Origin: an uncultured Sphingomonadaceae bacterium
Lineage (GTDB): Bacteria > Pseudomonadota > Alphaproteobacteria > Sphingomonadales > Sphingomonadaceae
NCBI GenBank assembly: GCA_947493195.1
Contig: CANLQG010000004.1
Span: forward strand, 62,001-126,000
DNA length: 64,000 nucleotides
Reading direction: 5' to 3'
The notes under the pieces are model-generated. The model had not been told where the DNA came from, searched no databases, and saw nothing but the letters and a program-made list of their open reading frames with translations. Position numbers and translations under genes: made by a program. Position 1 is the stretch's first letter. Each line of letters opens with the position of its first letter. Shown one piece after another: positions 26,862 through 34,615 of the stretch.

Positions 26862-27299
26862 TCAGGGCGTTCCAAGGTCGTCATCTGCAAGTCCGGCACA
26901 GCCGTAACGCTGATCAGCACCGATCTGCAGGGTGGCGTTGAAGGGGTATGTGCGGTCGCTCATGCCATCCGAACAATTGCCCGGCGTCACCGCCAGGTCC
27001 ACCGCTCGTCCGTCAAGTTCGCCGCTGAATGACAAGCCGCCGCGCCCGGCAAAGCGGGTAACGGCGATCCGCGTACCATCCTGATCGTCGGGCGTGGTGT
27101 AGGTGAATGTGCCGTTCTCCACCGTACCGCCCCAGAACGGCTCGGTCCCGTAAACCTTGATCGCAGCGTCCCCCGGAATGCCGGAGTAGGCACCTTCATC
27201 GGCCGTATCGCCGGGCACGTTGGCGTCCGGCGAGCCGTTGCATGCACCCAGGGCAGAGCAGGCGACCGCCATGCTGATCGCTTTGAATAGCTTCGTCAT
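26862..27299 (-). CDS. COG3650-like lipoprotein
   Basis: A 145-residue predicted lipoprotein: lipobox SALGAC (Cys19), then a beta-rich domain with IKVYGTEPFWGGTVENG and VTRFAGRGGLSFSGELDGR, the pattern of COG3650, where GTEPFW is the hallmark. Several Cys residues in the C-terminal part (NCSDGMSD and YGCAGL) may form a disulfide. Function unknown; convergent with the S41 gene. Confidence 0.75.
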   Translation of the reverse strand: MTKLFKAISMAVACSALGACNGSPDANVPGDTADEGAYSGIPGDAAIKVYGTEPFWGGTVENGTFTYTTPDDQDGTRIAVTRFAGRGGLSFSGELDGRAVDLAVTPGNCSDGMSDRTYPFNATLQIGADQRYGCAGLADDDLGTP

Positions 27300-27309
27300 T
27301 TCACCTCTC

Positions 27310-27321
27310 TTGCACGTGCAA
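27310..27321. promoter_or_regulatory. 12-bp perfect palindrome near a lipoprotein start
   Basis: TTGCACGTGCAA is fully palindromic. It lies just 11 bases upstream of the COG3650-like lipoprotein ATG (27299, minus strand) and 112 bases upstream of the plus-strand gene at 27433. The position suits a repressor site, but no regulator is known for it and a single chance occurrence of a 12-mer palindrome is possible. Confidence 0.3.
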
Positions 27322-27432
27322 CGGCCAACATTCGACCTGCCGCTGGCATCTAGCCACCTATAGGCACGGGGAACATCACAGCCGTTTTGGGCGTTGTCCA
27401 GTCAAAGCAAGTTTCACGCCGGAGAGTTCCAG

Positions 27433-27996
27433 ATGAAAGCCAAGCCCCTGATTGTGGGCGCGTTTCTGATCGCCCCCATCGTAGGTGCGGTAGCGGGCCA
27501 GAAGATGGGCACCGACCCGATAGCTTCTATATCGGACGTGTCCACCACCCTGCCCACGGGATCGCCCATCGCTGCTGGCGATGCAACCCCGGAAACCGTA
27601 GAGCGCCTGCCCGATCACTACGCCATGGAAACGCCCGAGGGCCGCGTCGAGGTACACGAACTGGCCATGCGTGGTCGCTATGCCGACCGCTATCAGCCGC
27701 CGATCCATGACGATACGCAGGAAAGCTTCGCGATTTTCGAGAGCGATGGGGATGGCGACAGTCTCGACGCCCGTGCTGCACGTGCGCTTTCCCCCCAGCA
27801 GAACGAAGAGCCCCGGCCGGAACCCCAATACCGGAACCCCGAAGTCGCCCATTACTCTGCGATGGAAAGCGCCGGGACGGGAGAAGGCGCGAGTGCTCCC
27901 TCACCCAAATCTGAGCCCGATGTCCAGATAGTCGAACCGCAGCTAGCAACAGCGCGCGTGATCGATGTGCAGGCTGCTCTGGCCGCACAGCGTTAA
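27433..27996 (+). CDS. Exported or anchored hypothetical protein, 187 residues
   Basis: Starts at ATG 27433 with a GGAGAG site. A short N-terminal hydrophobic helix (LIVGAFLIAPIVGAVAG) precedes a long polar, proline- and acid-rich region that looks largely disordered, ending in a predicted helix (ATARVIDVQAALAAQR). No known domain. A longer in-frame start at 27394 lacks support. Confidence 0.65.
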   Translation: MKAKPLIVGAFLIAPIVGAVAGQKMGTDPIASISDVSTTLPTGSPIAAGDATPETVERLPDHYAMETPEGRVEVHELAMRGRYADRYQPPIHDDTQESFAIFESDGDGDSLDARAARALSPQQNEEPRPEPQYRNPEVAHYSAMESAGTGEGASAPSPKSEPDVQIVEPQLATARVIDVQAALAAQR

Positions 27997-28003
27997 GCAT
28001 ACA

Positions 28004-28456
28004 TCAGGCAGCAATCGCCAGAAGGATGGTTGCTCCGCCAAGTCCCAGCGACAGCGGCAAACGCAGCGACACCCACCATGATGGCCTGATCGTCACCATG
28101 CGAACGTCGACAAGCAGGCTGGCGATAATTGCGCCGCCCAGTACCAAAAGCGACGGTCCCGGCCAGCTAGCCCCGAACACCCATGGCAAGTAAGTCCCTA
28201 GAGCCAGCAGACTGGGGGTCACAGCGGCCACCCAAAGCCACTGGGGTGCGCGGCGACCCTCATCCGGAGACCCGGCAGCGAGTCCCCACCACAATCCGCC
28301 GAGAAAACTGAAGATGAGCGCCGCATAGCCCCAACCGATCGCGAGTGCGCTCCAGCGCCATTCCGGTGGCCCGAACCATGCTGCAAGAACGCAGGCGAAC
28401 TGCGGGAGCAACCCGGCATAACCGAGTAAGCGCGGGGCAGGAGGCATGGTGCGCAT
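28004..28456 (-). CDS. DUF3429 membrane protein
   Basis: A 150-residue protein with four or five hydrophobic helices; the signature is LLGYAGLLPQFACVLAAW, the following WRWSALAIGWGYAALIFSFL and GGLWWGLAAG. DUF3429 is an uncharacterised inner-membrane family. Its stop lies 8 bases from the convergent gene at 27433-27996. Confidence 0.85.
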   Translation of the reverse strand: MRTMPPAPRLLGYAGLLPQFACVLAAWFGPPEWRWSALAIGWGYAALIFSFLGGLWWGLAAGSPDEGRRAPQWLWVAAVTPSLLALGTYLPWVFGASWPGPSLLVLGGAIIASLLVDVRMVTIRPSWWVSLRLPLSLGLGGATILLAIAA

Positions 28457-28500
28457 CAGTCAGTCTCTGTAACAGACAAGGAATTTCCCCCCAAACAAGA

Positions 28501-28528
28501 GAAGGCGAGCCCCGCAAGGCCCGCCTTC
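28501..28528. terminator. Terminator stem 3' of the fasciclin gene
   Basis: GAAGGCG pairs with CGCCTTC and inner GCC with GGC around a short loop (28501-28528). On the minus strand it is followed by a T-rich TCTCTTGTTTG, so it most likely ends the fasciclin-domain transcript. Confidence 0.75.
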
Positions 28529-28553
28529 CCTGGTTCATGGTTGGTCGGGTGCC

Positions 28554-29132
28554 TTACGGCATCAGGACGGTGTCGATCACGTGGATCACACCGTTGGAAG
28601 CATCGACATCGGTCGCAGTCACGGTCGCTGTGTTACCCTGCGCGTCGGTGAGGATGACGTTGCCGCCGTCGACGGTCGCGGTCAGCGTGCCGCCGTTCAC
28701 GGTTTCGATGGTGTAGCCACCTTCGCCCGCACTTTCGATGGCGGCGGTCAGGTCGGCGGCCATCACTTCGCCGGATACGACGTGATAGGTAAGTATGTTG
28801 CCGAGCTGCTCGGTATCTTCGGTGGTGAGCGTTTCCAACGTACCCGCTGGCAGCGCGTCAAACGCAGCGTTCGTGGGCGCGAAAACGGTGTACGGACCGT
28901 CACCCGACAGAGTTTCTCCAAGTTCAGCTGCGGTCACGGCCGAAACCAGCGTGGAGAAGTCGGGGTTGCCCTGCGCGACTTCCACGATGGTGCCCGGCAT
29001 GTCTGCCTCGGCGTTGGCCATTTCGTCAGCCATCATGGTGTCGTCGTCCATGGTGGTATCCTCGGCAGGCTCGGCACAGGCGACAAGGGCCAGCGCAGCG
29101 GCTGAGGCGGTCAGGATATGAAGCGTCTTCAT
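28554..29132 (-). CDS. Fasciclin-domain lipoprotein
   Basis: A 192-residue secreted protein. Lipobox LVAC (Cys19), a Met/Asp-rich acidic segment (about residues 24-45), then one FAS1 domain with FSTLVSAVTAAELGETL, PYTVFAPTNAAFDALP, ILTYHVVSGEV and VIHVIDTVLMP at the end. FAS1 domains mediate adhesion and protein-protein contact. ATG at 29132 is the only one that yields the signal peptide. Confidence 0.93.
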   Translation of the reverse strand: MKTLHILTASAAALALVACAEPAEDTTMDDDTMMADEMANAEADMPGTIVEVAQGNPDFSTLVSAVTAAELGETLSGDGPYTVFAPTNAAFDALPAGTLETLTTEDTEQLGNILTYHVVSGEVMAADLTAAIESAGEGGYTIETVNGGTLTATVDGGNVILTDAQGNTATVTATDVDASNGVIHVIDTVLMP

Positions 29133-29320
29133 GTTGGGCGTCCTTAAATTGCAGTCAGTCGAATGGCTGGCGGCATTCAGACCCCTCCGGGCCATCCGTT
29201 CAGCGCTACAATGGTTGCGAAAGGACATACGTTCCGCAACTGGCCCAAAGCACGTAATGCGCTGCCGCCTTGCCCCACGCCCCCGCGCCTGCCACTGGAC
29301 GTGCCGAAGGAGACAGTGCC

Positions 29321-29629
29321 ATGGCCACGGATGATGACGGGTATGTCTATGACGAGGAGAGCGGCGAATGGATGCCGTCATCCGAACTGGCGGAGAGGCA
29401 GGCGGCGGCAGACCGGGTGGAAGTTCGCGACGCCGTTGGCAACCTGCTTACCGACGGCCACCAGGTCACGCTGATCAAGGATCTGGAGGTCAAGGGCGCT
29501 GGCCAGACGTTGAAGCAGGGCACTCTCATCAAGTCCATCCGGCTAACCGGCGATGCGCAGGAAATCGATTGCAAGTATCCGGGCATAAAGGGTCTCGTGT
29601 TGCGCGCGGAGTTCGTGAAGAAGCGCTAA
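29321..29629 (+). CDS. PhnA/YjdM-type protein lacking the zinc-ribbon Cys
   Basis: A 102-residue protein with ATG at 29321 after GAAGGAG. The C-terminal two thirds match the PhnA domain (VEVRDAVGNLLTDGHQVTLIKDLEVKGAGQTLKQGT and IDCKYPGIKGLVLRAEFVKK in pieces). The N-terminal zinc ribbon of classical YjdM (two CxxC pairs) is replaced by an acidic segment (DDDGYVYDEESGEW). PhnA was named for phosphonate use but its true role is not clear. Its last bases overlap the convergent gene by 3. Confidence 0.85.
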   Translation: MATDDDGYVYDEESGEWMPSSELAERQAAADRVEVRDAVGNLLTDGHQVTLIKDLEVKGAGQTLKQGTLIKSIRLTGDAQEIDCKYPGIKGLVLRAEFVKKR

Positions 29630-30048
29630 TTCTCCTCGATTACACGGCCAAGGACGCGGACAGGACAACGATCCAGCGTGTCCGGGATGGATGACGACAC
29701 CACAAGCGTTTCCATCTGTCCGGTACAGATGCTGGTGGAGCCCCGGGCATCCAGTCCCACGGCGAGACTGAAGTCCAGTTCCGGACAGGACCCCCAGGTT
29801 TCCAGCAACCAGCGCTCGCTGACCCCGGTCGAGATATAGAGCCGGTCCCGGCCCTCAGGGGCCTCCGGCGCGTTGGAGAAGCCATTGATCTCGCGTGTGA
29901 AGAAGCATGCGCGGCCGGTATCGACGTTTGCCACCGTGGCGTCGTATTCGTCTGCACCCGGTTGTTCCACGGGCGCGCAAGCGACGATCGTCAGCACAGC
30001 TCCCAGGGACAGAATGATCGGCGTGGTTCGGGGCATTGATGTTCTCAT
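29626..30048 (-). CDS. DUF6491-like lipoprotein
   Basis: A 140-residue predicted lipoprotein starting at ATG 30048 with an AGAAGG site. Lipobox TIVAC, a short spacer, then a small Cys-bearing beta domain: [53 protein letters not shown] and CPVRVLGRV. This layout resembles the DUF6491 family. The start ATG overlaps, as TAATG, the stop of an open frame with two CxxC motifs (see the 30049-30377 entry), hinting at coupling. Confidence 0.7.
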   Translation of the reverse strand: MRTSMPRTTPIILSLGAVLTIVACAPVEQPGADEYDATVANVDTGRACFFTREINGFSNAPEAPEGRDRLYISTGVSERWLLETWGSCPELDFSLAVGLDARGSTSICTGQMETLVVSSSIPDTLDRCPVRVLGRVIEEN

Positions 30049-30377
30049 TACCTTCTGTTCCGAACGCCCCAGCCAGCGCGGGCGTTCCGCGGCGATGTCA
30101 TTCTGCCGCATGTCGGGCACATCTGGTACCAAAGTTCTGGTCCGATCCCCTGCACAAGCGCATCGTTATAACTACAGCGAATGCAACGGACCCGGGTGCA
30201 AAGGCCCGCACCTCGTCCTTCGAGCCCGCCGGACAGCGGGTAACGCCAGGCATGGCGGCCGATCGCACCAACACCCACCCGGCGTTGGTGCGATCCTCGT
30301 TTTGGCCCTGGTTTTGTCAGCGCATCGGTTTTCGACACGACTTGTCTGCGTGCGAATTCTCCTCCACATTTGCGCAG
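30049..30377. other. Gap between divergent genes with a zinc-ribbon-like frame and a stem-loop
   Basis: About 330 bases. On the minus strand an open frame ending at 30048-30050 encodes [15 protein letters not shown] and MCPTCGR, i.e. two CxxC pairs 24 residues apart, as in small zinc ribbons, followed by a basic tail. It has no ordinary ATG, GTG or TTG start near the first CxxC (nearest in-frame GTG is at 30278), so I do not list it as a gene. A perfect 12-bp stem-loop lies at 30261-30295. The plus-strand promoter of the DUF962 gene should also be here. Confidence 0.5.
30261..30295. terminator. 12-bp perfect stem-loop, terminator-like
   Basis: GATCGCACCAAC (30261-30272) is exactly complementary to GTTGGTGCGATC (30284-30295) with an 11-base loop. 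On the plus strand it is followed by CTCGTTTTGG, giving a weak T tract. It lies between divergent genes, where a terminator is not expected, so it may end a short unannotated RNA or act as an operator. Confidence 0.5.
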
Positions 30378-30716
30378 ATGAGCCGCCAATATACCTCCTT
30401 CGCCGCGTTCTGGCCGTTCTACCTGCGCGAGCATTCGCAGCCGCGTACGCGCGCCCTGCACTACATCGGCACCACGCTGGCTATCGCCGTCCTGCTGTTC
30501 TCGGTGGTGACGGGGCGGTGGCTGTGGCTCATCGCCTTTCCGGTGGCGGGGTACTTCTTTGCCTGGCTCGCGCACTTCGCGGTAGAGAAGAACCGTCCGG
30601 CAACCTTCACCTATCCTTTATGGAGCCTGGCCGCAGATTTCCGCATGTGGTGGCTGTGGCTGACGGGACGGTTGCAGCCAGAGCTCGACCGCGCCGGCGT
30701 CGGCAAGCGAGACTGA
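30378..30716 (+). CDS. DUF962 (Mpo1-like) membrane protein
   Basis: A 112-residue protein starting at ATG 30378. It has [22 protein letters not shown], then two transmembrane helices, [10 protein letters not shown] and the tail [15 protein letters not shown]. The conserved His residues (EHS, LHY, AHF) match the DUF962/Mpo1 family, whose yeast member is an iron-dependent dioxygenase of 2-hydroxy fatty acids. The enzymatic role in bacteria is not proven. Confidence 0.9.
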   Translation: MSRQYTSFAAFWPFYLREHSQPRTRALHYIGTTLAIAVLLFSVVTGRWLWLIAFPVAGYFFAWLAHFAVEKNRPATFTYPLWSLAADFRMWWLWLTGRLQPELDRAGVGKRD

Positions 30717-30725
30717 CGCCGTGTC

Positions 30726-31127
30726 CTAGCCCAGCACGGCGTCCGCCAGCTTGGTATCCAGATACTCGCGCACTTCCACGATCCTGCCGGCTTCAAGGCG
30801 GAAGATGAAGCTGTACTCGTTGGCGTAGACCTTCCCGTCCACGGTATCGGCGTGACCCTTTGCCAGCACGACCACGTGATCACCATCGGCAAGCACCAGT
30901 TCGGGAATGTTGCGGTACGGTCCCGCGAAACGGGCGAACAGCGGACCCATCAGCTGCGCCTCTACATCGGCGAGACCGCTGACCTTCTTGGACCACTTGG
31001 AGGTGCCCATCACGTGCCAAGTGACATGTTCGTCGAACAACGGCAGAAAATCGCCCGGATCGCCATGCTCCAGCCTGGCGAAGGCTTTCGTCAGCAGTTC
31101 GCGGTTCTCTTCGGTGACATCGGTCAT
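30726..31127 (-). CDS. NTF2-like (SnoaL) protein
   Basis: A 133-residue protein with the SnoaL-type cone fold pattern: LLTKAFARLEHGDPGDFLPLF, VTWHVMG, then YANEYSFIFRLEAGRIVEVREYLDT near the C-terminus. ATG at 31127 overlaps the upstream membrane-protein gene by 4 bases. No catalytic residues can be assigned; families of this fold include ketosteroid isomerases, dehydratases and non-enzymatic binders. Confidence 0.88.
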   Translation of the reverse strand: MTDVTEENRELLTKAFARLEHGDPGDFLPLFDEHVTWHVMGTSKWSKKVSGLADVEAQLMGPLFARFAGPYRNIPELVLADGDHVVVLAKGHADTVDGKVYANEYSFIFRLEAGRIVEVREYLDTKLADAVLG

Positions 31128-31465
31128 GCCGTGCCCTTCGGTCCGCGGCGATCGCCTGCCAGGCGCCGGTGCTCGTCGACACTGCGTCGCATTTCGCGGG
31201 CCTGCAGGTGAAGGGCCTTGTTCGACAGGCGAATCTCGCGGCTCTGCTGGAAGAAGCCGAGCACCAGCCACAGGAACGCCAGCGGACTGGACACTCCGCC
31301 CAGGAAGTCGCCCAATTCGTTGAGCCTCAGGTCGGTCGGGTTTTGCCCCTGCACCGCGAGATAGACCACCAGTCCCACCAGATAGAGCGCGGTCAGGGCC
31401 AGCCCGATCTGCGGCAGGCGGCGGCGCTCTTTCCTGTCATCGAGGATTTGGGTGTTTTCGGTCAT
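31124..31465 (-). CDS. Membrane protein with two helices and a basic tail, unknown
   Basis: A 113-residue protein with two hydrophobic stretches (IGLALTALYLVGLVVYLAV and SPLAFLWLVLGFFQQ) and a C-terminal helical region rich in Arg, Gln and Glu (about residues 73-113) that is likely cytoplasmic coiled coil. Coupled to the NTF2-like gene by the 4-base overlap. I do not recognise it. Confidence 0.7.
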   Translation of the reverse strand: MTENTQILDDRKERRRLPQIGLALTALYLVGLVVYLAVQGQNPTDLRLNELGDFLGGVSSPLAFLWLVLGFFQQSREIRLSNKALHLQAREMRRSVDEHRRLAGDRRGPKGTA

Positions 31466-31705
31466 TATCTCCGCCCTCTATCGCAGCAAACCCCATGCAG
31501 GGTAGCGCGGCGGGCGCGCGGCGCAACGTGGAACACCCTGATCTGCGTTCTGAAGAGGGCTAATGTGCAAAAGGCAGCGCAAACGTGTGCCCGCCCCTCT
31601 TGTTGAGAGGGGAGTGCGTTCTCCGGGAAATTGAATTGGGGCCAGATAAATGGGGCATCGATCGCGCTCGCAGGGCGAGCAGCGAAGGACGCAGTAGTAA
31701 GGCGG

Positions 31706-31936
31706 CTACTCGCCGCTTTCGGTTTCCGCTGCCTGTTCCTCGGCAGCAATGCGATCCAGCCGCTCCTGCTTGGCGACGGCGCGGTCTTCCTCCACCTTGC
31801 GAGCCTGTTCGGCCAGCCCGCGCCAGGTTTTCTCCGCCTGCAGGTGCCGCTCGCGGACATTTTCCAGTTCGGCGCCATCGGCGTCGGTAGCGGCCTCGTC
31901 GGCGCGCTGCTTGTAGAAGTGGTAGTTCTGCGACAT
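31706..31936 (-). CDS. Small coiled-coil protein, 76 residues
   Basis: Charged, Ala/Glu/Gln-rich and almost entirely helical: YHFYKQRADEAATDADGAE at the start, then AEKTWRGLAEQARKVEEDRA and an acidic end. It is a plausible soluble coiled coil. About 240 bases between it and the membrane gene at 31465 hold no recognised gene. Function unknown. Confidence 0.65.
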   Translation of the reverse strand: MSQNYHFYKQRADEAATDADGAELENVRERHLQAEKTWRGLAEQARKVEEDRAVAKQERLDRIAAEEQAAETESGE

Positions 31937-31966
31937 CGTCGGCCTCGCTGACTGGGGGTAAATCAG

Positions 31967-32011
31967 GAGGGCGGAAACGCGTGGGCACCAGGCCCGTGCA
32001 TTCCCGCCCTC
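31967..32011. terminator. Nested stem-loop terminator between the coiled-coil and cold-shock genes
   Basis: Outer 8-bp stem GAGGGCGG/CCGCCCTC (31967-31974 with 32004-32011) encloses an inner stem GTGGGC/GCCCGTGC-type. It follows the cold-shock gene on the minus strand and lies in the leader of the coiled-coil gene, so it could both end the csp transcript and gate read-through. Confidence 0.75.
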
Positions 32012-32050
32012 TTGTTCGTCAATCCCCGCAAGCGGGAACAGGCGTTCGGA

Positions 32051-32263
32051 TTAGTCGGCAGCCGAAAGGTTGACGGCGCTTTCCTTGCCATTGCGGCCGG
32101 TTTCGACTTCGTAGTTCAGGCGCTGTTCCTTATCGAGCGTCTGCATGCCGGCGGCCTGCACGGCGCTGATGTGAACGAAGCTGTCGTTCGAGCCGTCGTC
32201 GGGCTGGATGAAGCCATAGCCCTTGTCGGCATTGAAGAATTTTACGGTGCCAGTCTTTGACAT
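32051..32263 (-). CDS. Cold-shock protein (CspA family)
   Basis: A 70-residue single cold-shock domain with RNP motifs KGYGFIQPDDG and FVHISAVQ, typical of nucleic-acid chaperones. ATG at 32263. A leader with an inverted repeat at 32290-32307 lies upstream, as in cold-induced csp mRNAs, whose 5' UTR folds control translation. Alphaproteobacterial single-domain Csp; number of paralogues in the genome unknown. Confidence 0.95.
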   Translation of the reverse strand: MSKTGTVKFFNADKGYGFIQPDDGSNDSFVHISAVQAAGMQTLDKEQRLNYEVETGRNGKESAVNLSAAD

Positions 32264-32289
32264 GGTGTGGTTCCTTTCAAGAACGCGTG

Positions 32290-32307
32290 TGTTGCCACGC
32301 GGCAACA
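32290..32307. promoter_or_regulatory. Stem-loop in the cold-shock gene leader
   Basis: TGTTGCC (32290-32296) pairs with GGCAACA (32301-32307) around a four-base loop ACGC, about 30 bases upstream of the csp ATG on the minus strand. In the mRNA it is a short strong hairpin and could contribute to temperature-dependent folding of the leader. That role is inference. Confidence 0.4.
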
Positions 32308-32487
32308 TGCCGTGTGGTCGTGCAAATCGTCATCGAAAAGGAAGTCGTAGTCAGGTTAACGCCGGGGCCTTCAAAAAGGGCAAGCGGCGGTCGGCAAGTC
32401 TAGAAGTCCGTCGCAATTTATCGACGTAAGCGGAGCCTATGTAGGGCACGCGAGGGCGTTTGGCCAGCTATTCCGGCGCAAGGCCTG

Positions 32488-32670
32488 TCACGGGCGGTCC
32501 CGATCGGTCCATTCGTAGCGCTCCAGCCCCGCGGTAAGGCGGTATTTGCGGATGCGTTCACCGTAGTACCCGGCAAGGTCGAAATACGTATTCCGGTCAT
32601 TCAGGGACTTGGCACTGCGCTGGTTCATCAGCGCGCGCTGGTGGTTGGAGAGGAGCTGATTGAGATCCAT
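32488..32670 (-). CDS. Small protein of unknown function, 60 residues
   Basis: ATG at 32670 gives a helical protein with MDLNQLLSNHQRALMNQRSA followed by DLAGYYGERIRKYRLT and an acidic-aromatic end (LERYEWTDRDRP). A second ATG at 32688 is possible. The segment resembles small proteins that are conserved in sphingomonads as far as I can tell by pattern, but I cannot name a family. Confidence 0.6.
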   Translation of the reverse strand: MDLNQLLSNHQRALMNQRSAKSLNDRNTYFDLAGYYGERIRKYRLTAGLERYEWTDRDRP

Positions 32671-32913
32671 CGTCTTCGCCCTGTTCATGGCAGCACGCCG
32701 GCATGGCGCGGCTGCGGCTAGGAGGCGGAATGGATGGATACGGCGCGCGCGAACGCGGGCCATCGACCGTCGATTGCGACTGGTAGCGGGTGTCTTATAG
32801 CAGCAAAACAGTTGGCGGGCAATGGCACCGGAGTTGCAGGCGAATTCGTGCGGGCATTGGCGCGAATGGGCCTAGGGTGCATGCGGGGCATTCCGCTCCG
32901 ATTGGAAAAGATC

Positions 32914-33048
32914 ATGGCCAAGGGCCAGATGAAGAAGAGCCGCGAAAACCGCAAACCCAAGGCGGACAAGGGGCCAAAGCAGAACGCCAGCCAGCCAAGC
33001 CTGAAGCCCGGTTCGATCAAGGGGCTGGAAAACATGAAGAACAGCTAG
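32914..33048 (+). CDS. Small highly basic protein, 44 residues
   Basis: From ATG 32914: MAKGQMKKSRENRKPKADKG, then a Gln/Pro/Ser-rich stretch and SIKGLENMKNS. Strongly basic and probably disordered. Similar tiny Lys/Arg/Pro-rich proteins occur widely in alphaproteobacteria and may bind nucleic acid. No domain. The upstream part of the open frame (from 32734) is shadow sequence. Confidence 0.6.
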   Translation: MAKGQMKKSRENRKPKADKGPKQNASQPSLKPGSIKGLENMKNS

Positions 33049-33081
33049 AGGCTGGTCGTCGGGCACGCTAGGGCAGGTGCG

Positions 33082-33573
33082 ATGGACAACAACAGCCCGC
33101 CCGAGCATGGCCCCGTTACGATCCTGGTGGATGCCGACGCCTGCCCCGTGAAGGACGAGATCTACCGCGTGGCCGAACGTCACGGCGCCCACGTGCGCGT
33201 CGTCAGCAACAGCCCCTTCCGCGTCCCTGTCAGCGAGTGGGTGAAGCGGGTGACCGTAGGCGACGGGTTCGACGCCGCTGACGACTGGATCGCCCAGCAC
33301 GCCGGTCCGCGCGCCGTGGTGATCACTGCCGACATCCTGCTGGCAGAGCGGTGCCTGAAGGCTGGCGCGCAGGTACTGGCCCACAATGGCAAACCGTTCG
33401 ATGCCGCCAGCATCGGCTCCGCCATTGCCACCCGTGCCATCTTGGCGGACCTGCGCAGCGGAATGGACGAACCGCTGGGCGCAGCCGCAGGCGGTCCGCC
33501 GCCGTTCGGCAAGGCCGACCGTTCACGTTTCCTGCAAGCGCTGGACCGGGTGCTGGTGGCGCTGAACCGCTAG
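33082..33573 (+). CDS. YaiI/YqxD family (UPF0178, DUF188) protein
   Basis: A 163-residue protein: ILVDADACPVKDEIYRVAERH (shown here in part), VVSNSPFRVPVSEWVKRV, DAADDWIAQHAGPRAVVITADI and SRFLQALDRVLVALNR. The Asp-Ala-Asp-Ala-Cys-Pro motif and the ITADI strand are family landmarks of a PIN-like nuclease fold. Function unproven. Confidence 0.93.
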   Translation: MDNNSPPEHGPVTILVDADACPVKDEIYRVAERHGAHVRVVSNSPFRVPVSEWVKRVTVGDGFDAADDWIAQHAGPRAVVITADILLAERCLKAGAQVLAHNGKPFDAASIGSAIATRAILADLRSGMDEPLGAAAGGPPPFGKADRSRFLQALDRVLVALNR

Positions 33574-33638
33574 GCCGGGCGGGAACGCAAAGGCTGGCGG
33601 ATCGCTGTGCATCCTGCGGGATGCGCAAGGAGTTTTCC

Positions 33639-34088
33639 ATGGCCGACACCACCCAGAACACACACCTTCCCCACATTGCCGAGGCGATGAAGGACATCGA
33701 TTTCGTGATGCTCAACACGCATACGAAGGATGGCCAGATTGGCGCGCGTCCGATGAGCAATAACCGCCAGGTCGATTACGATGGCGACAGCTACTACTTC
33801 ACGTGGGAAGACTGCCTGATGGTGGACGACATCAAGCGCGATCCGAAGGTCGGCCTCTCGCTTCAGGGTGCGCAGCGCGACAATGGCGCGCCGGGCGTGT
33901 TCATCTCCATCGAGGGCACGGCAGAGATCGTGCGCGACAAGGCGCAGTTCGCACAGCACTGGGTGGACGAGCTGGAGCGCTGGTTCGAAGACGGCATCGA
34001 CACGCAGGGCATGGTCATGCTGCACGTCAAGGCCTCGCGCGCCGCATACTGGGACGGGGAGGAAGAGGCGGACTTCGATATCGGCTGA
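33639..34088 (+). CDS. Pyridoxamine 5'-phosphate oxidase-like (general stress) protein
   Basis: A 149-residue FMN-binding split-barrel protein. ATG at 33639 with an AAGGAG site. Landmarks: DFVMLNTHTKDGQIGARPMS, YYFTWEDCLMVDDIKRDPKV and VFISIEGTAEIVRDKA. The general-stress GsiB/Gsp26-type subfamily is indicated by the short length and the position in this stress-rich region. The ligand (FMN, F420 or heme) cannot be assigned. Confidence 0.88.
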   Translation: MADTTQNTHLPHIAEAMKDIDFVMLNTHTKDGQIGARPMSNNRQVDYDGDSYYFTWEDCLMVDDIKRDPKVGLSLQGAQRDNGAPGVFISIEGTAEIVRDKAQFAQHWVDELERWFEDGIDTQGMVMLHVKASRAAYWDGEEEADFDIG

Positions 34089-34116
34089 TCCGCCGCCCGC
34101 CCCGGCATCTGACAAA

Positions 34117-34422
34117 TCAGCGTGAGAGGCGCCTGCGGTTCGCGCGCACCGGCTTGCGATAGTGGCGCAGCACCCGGCCGGAGACCTGCTCGGGCGTCTG
34201 CTGCATGCCGCCCATCGCCACGAAGGCCCACAGCGTCATGCTCGCCACCAGCTTCTCTCGCACCATCCGCTCCGCCTCGCGCTCGGCCAGCTTGCCGCCG
34301 GCCATGATCCGCAAGCCCCGCAGCCACATGACCTGCGATGCCTCCATCCAGAGCATGGCCCCCTGCTGGGCGAGGCGGTTCCATTGGGCGAGATCGCTGG
34401 GCGATGCAGAGTGTGTCATCAT
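34117..34422 (-). CDS. Unknown basic helical protein, 101 residues
   Basis: From the ATG at 34422 (34419 also possible) the product is amphipathic and helical: AQWNRLAQQGAMLWMEASQV, MWLRGLRIMAGGKLAERE, then MTLWAFVAMGGMQQTPEQV and a very basic tail (HYRKPVRANRRRLSR). The pattern of Met/Trp/Ala helices resembles small PHA-associated or antifreeze-like hypothetical proteins, but I cannot assign a family. Convergent with the PNPOx gene, 29 bases apart. Confidence 0.6.
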   Translation of the reverse strand: MMTHSASPSDLAQWNRLAQQGAMLWMEASQVMWLRGLRIMAGGKLAEREAERMVREKLVASMTLWAFVAMGGMQQTPEQVSGRVLRHYRKPVRANRRRLSR

Positions 34423-34615
34423 GCTGCAACTGCGAGAACGCCGATAAGCTCCTGACCTTCGCCCGCAAACGCGACGAACGGAGCGCGCCGGGCCTAACCT
34501 GGAACACATGGAACACTGTCCTTAGGCAATAAGCGCCCCCTGTGATCGTATCGGTGAGTGGAACGGCGCCGGAAATGCCGCGTTGGCGAAGGGGAAATTA
34601 CTGGAAGGAAAGCAA

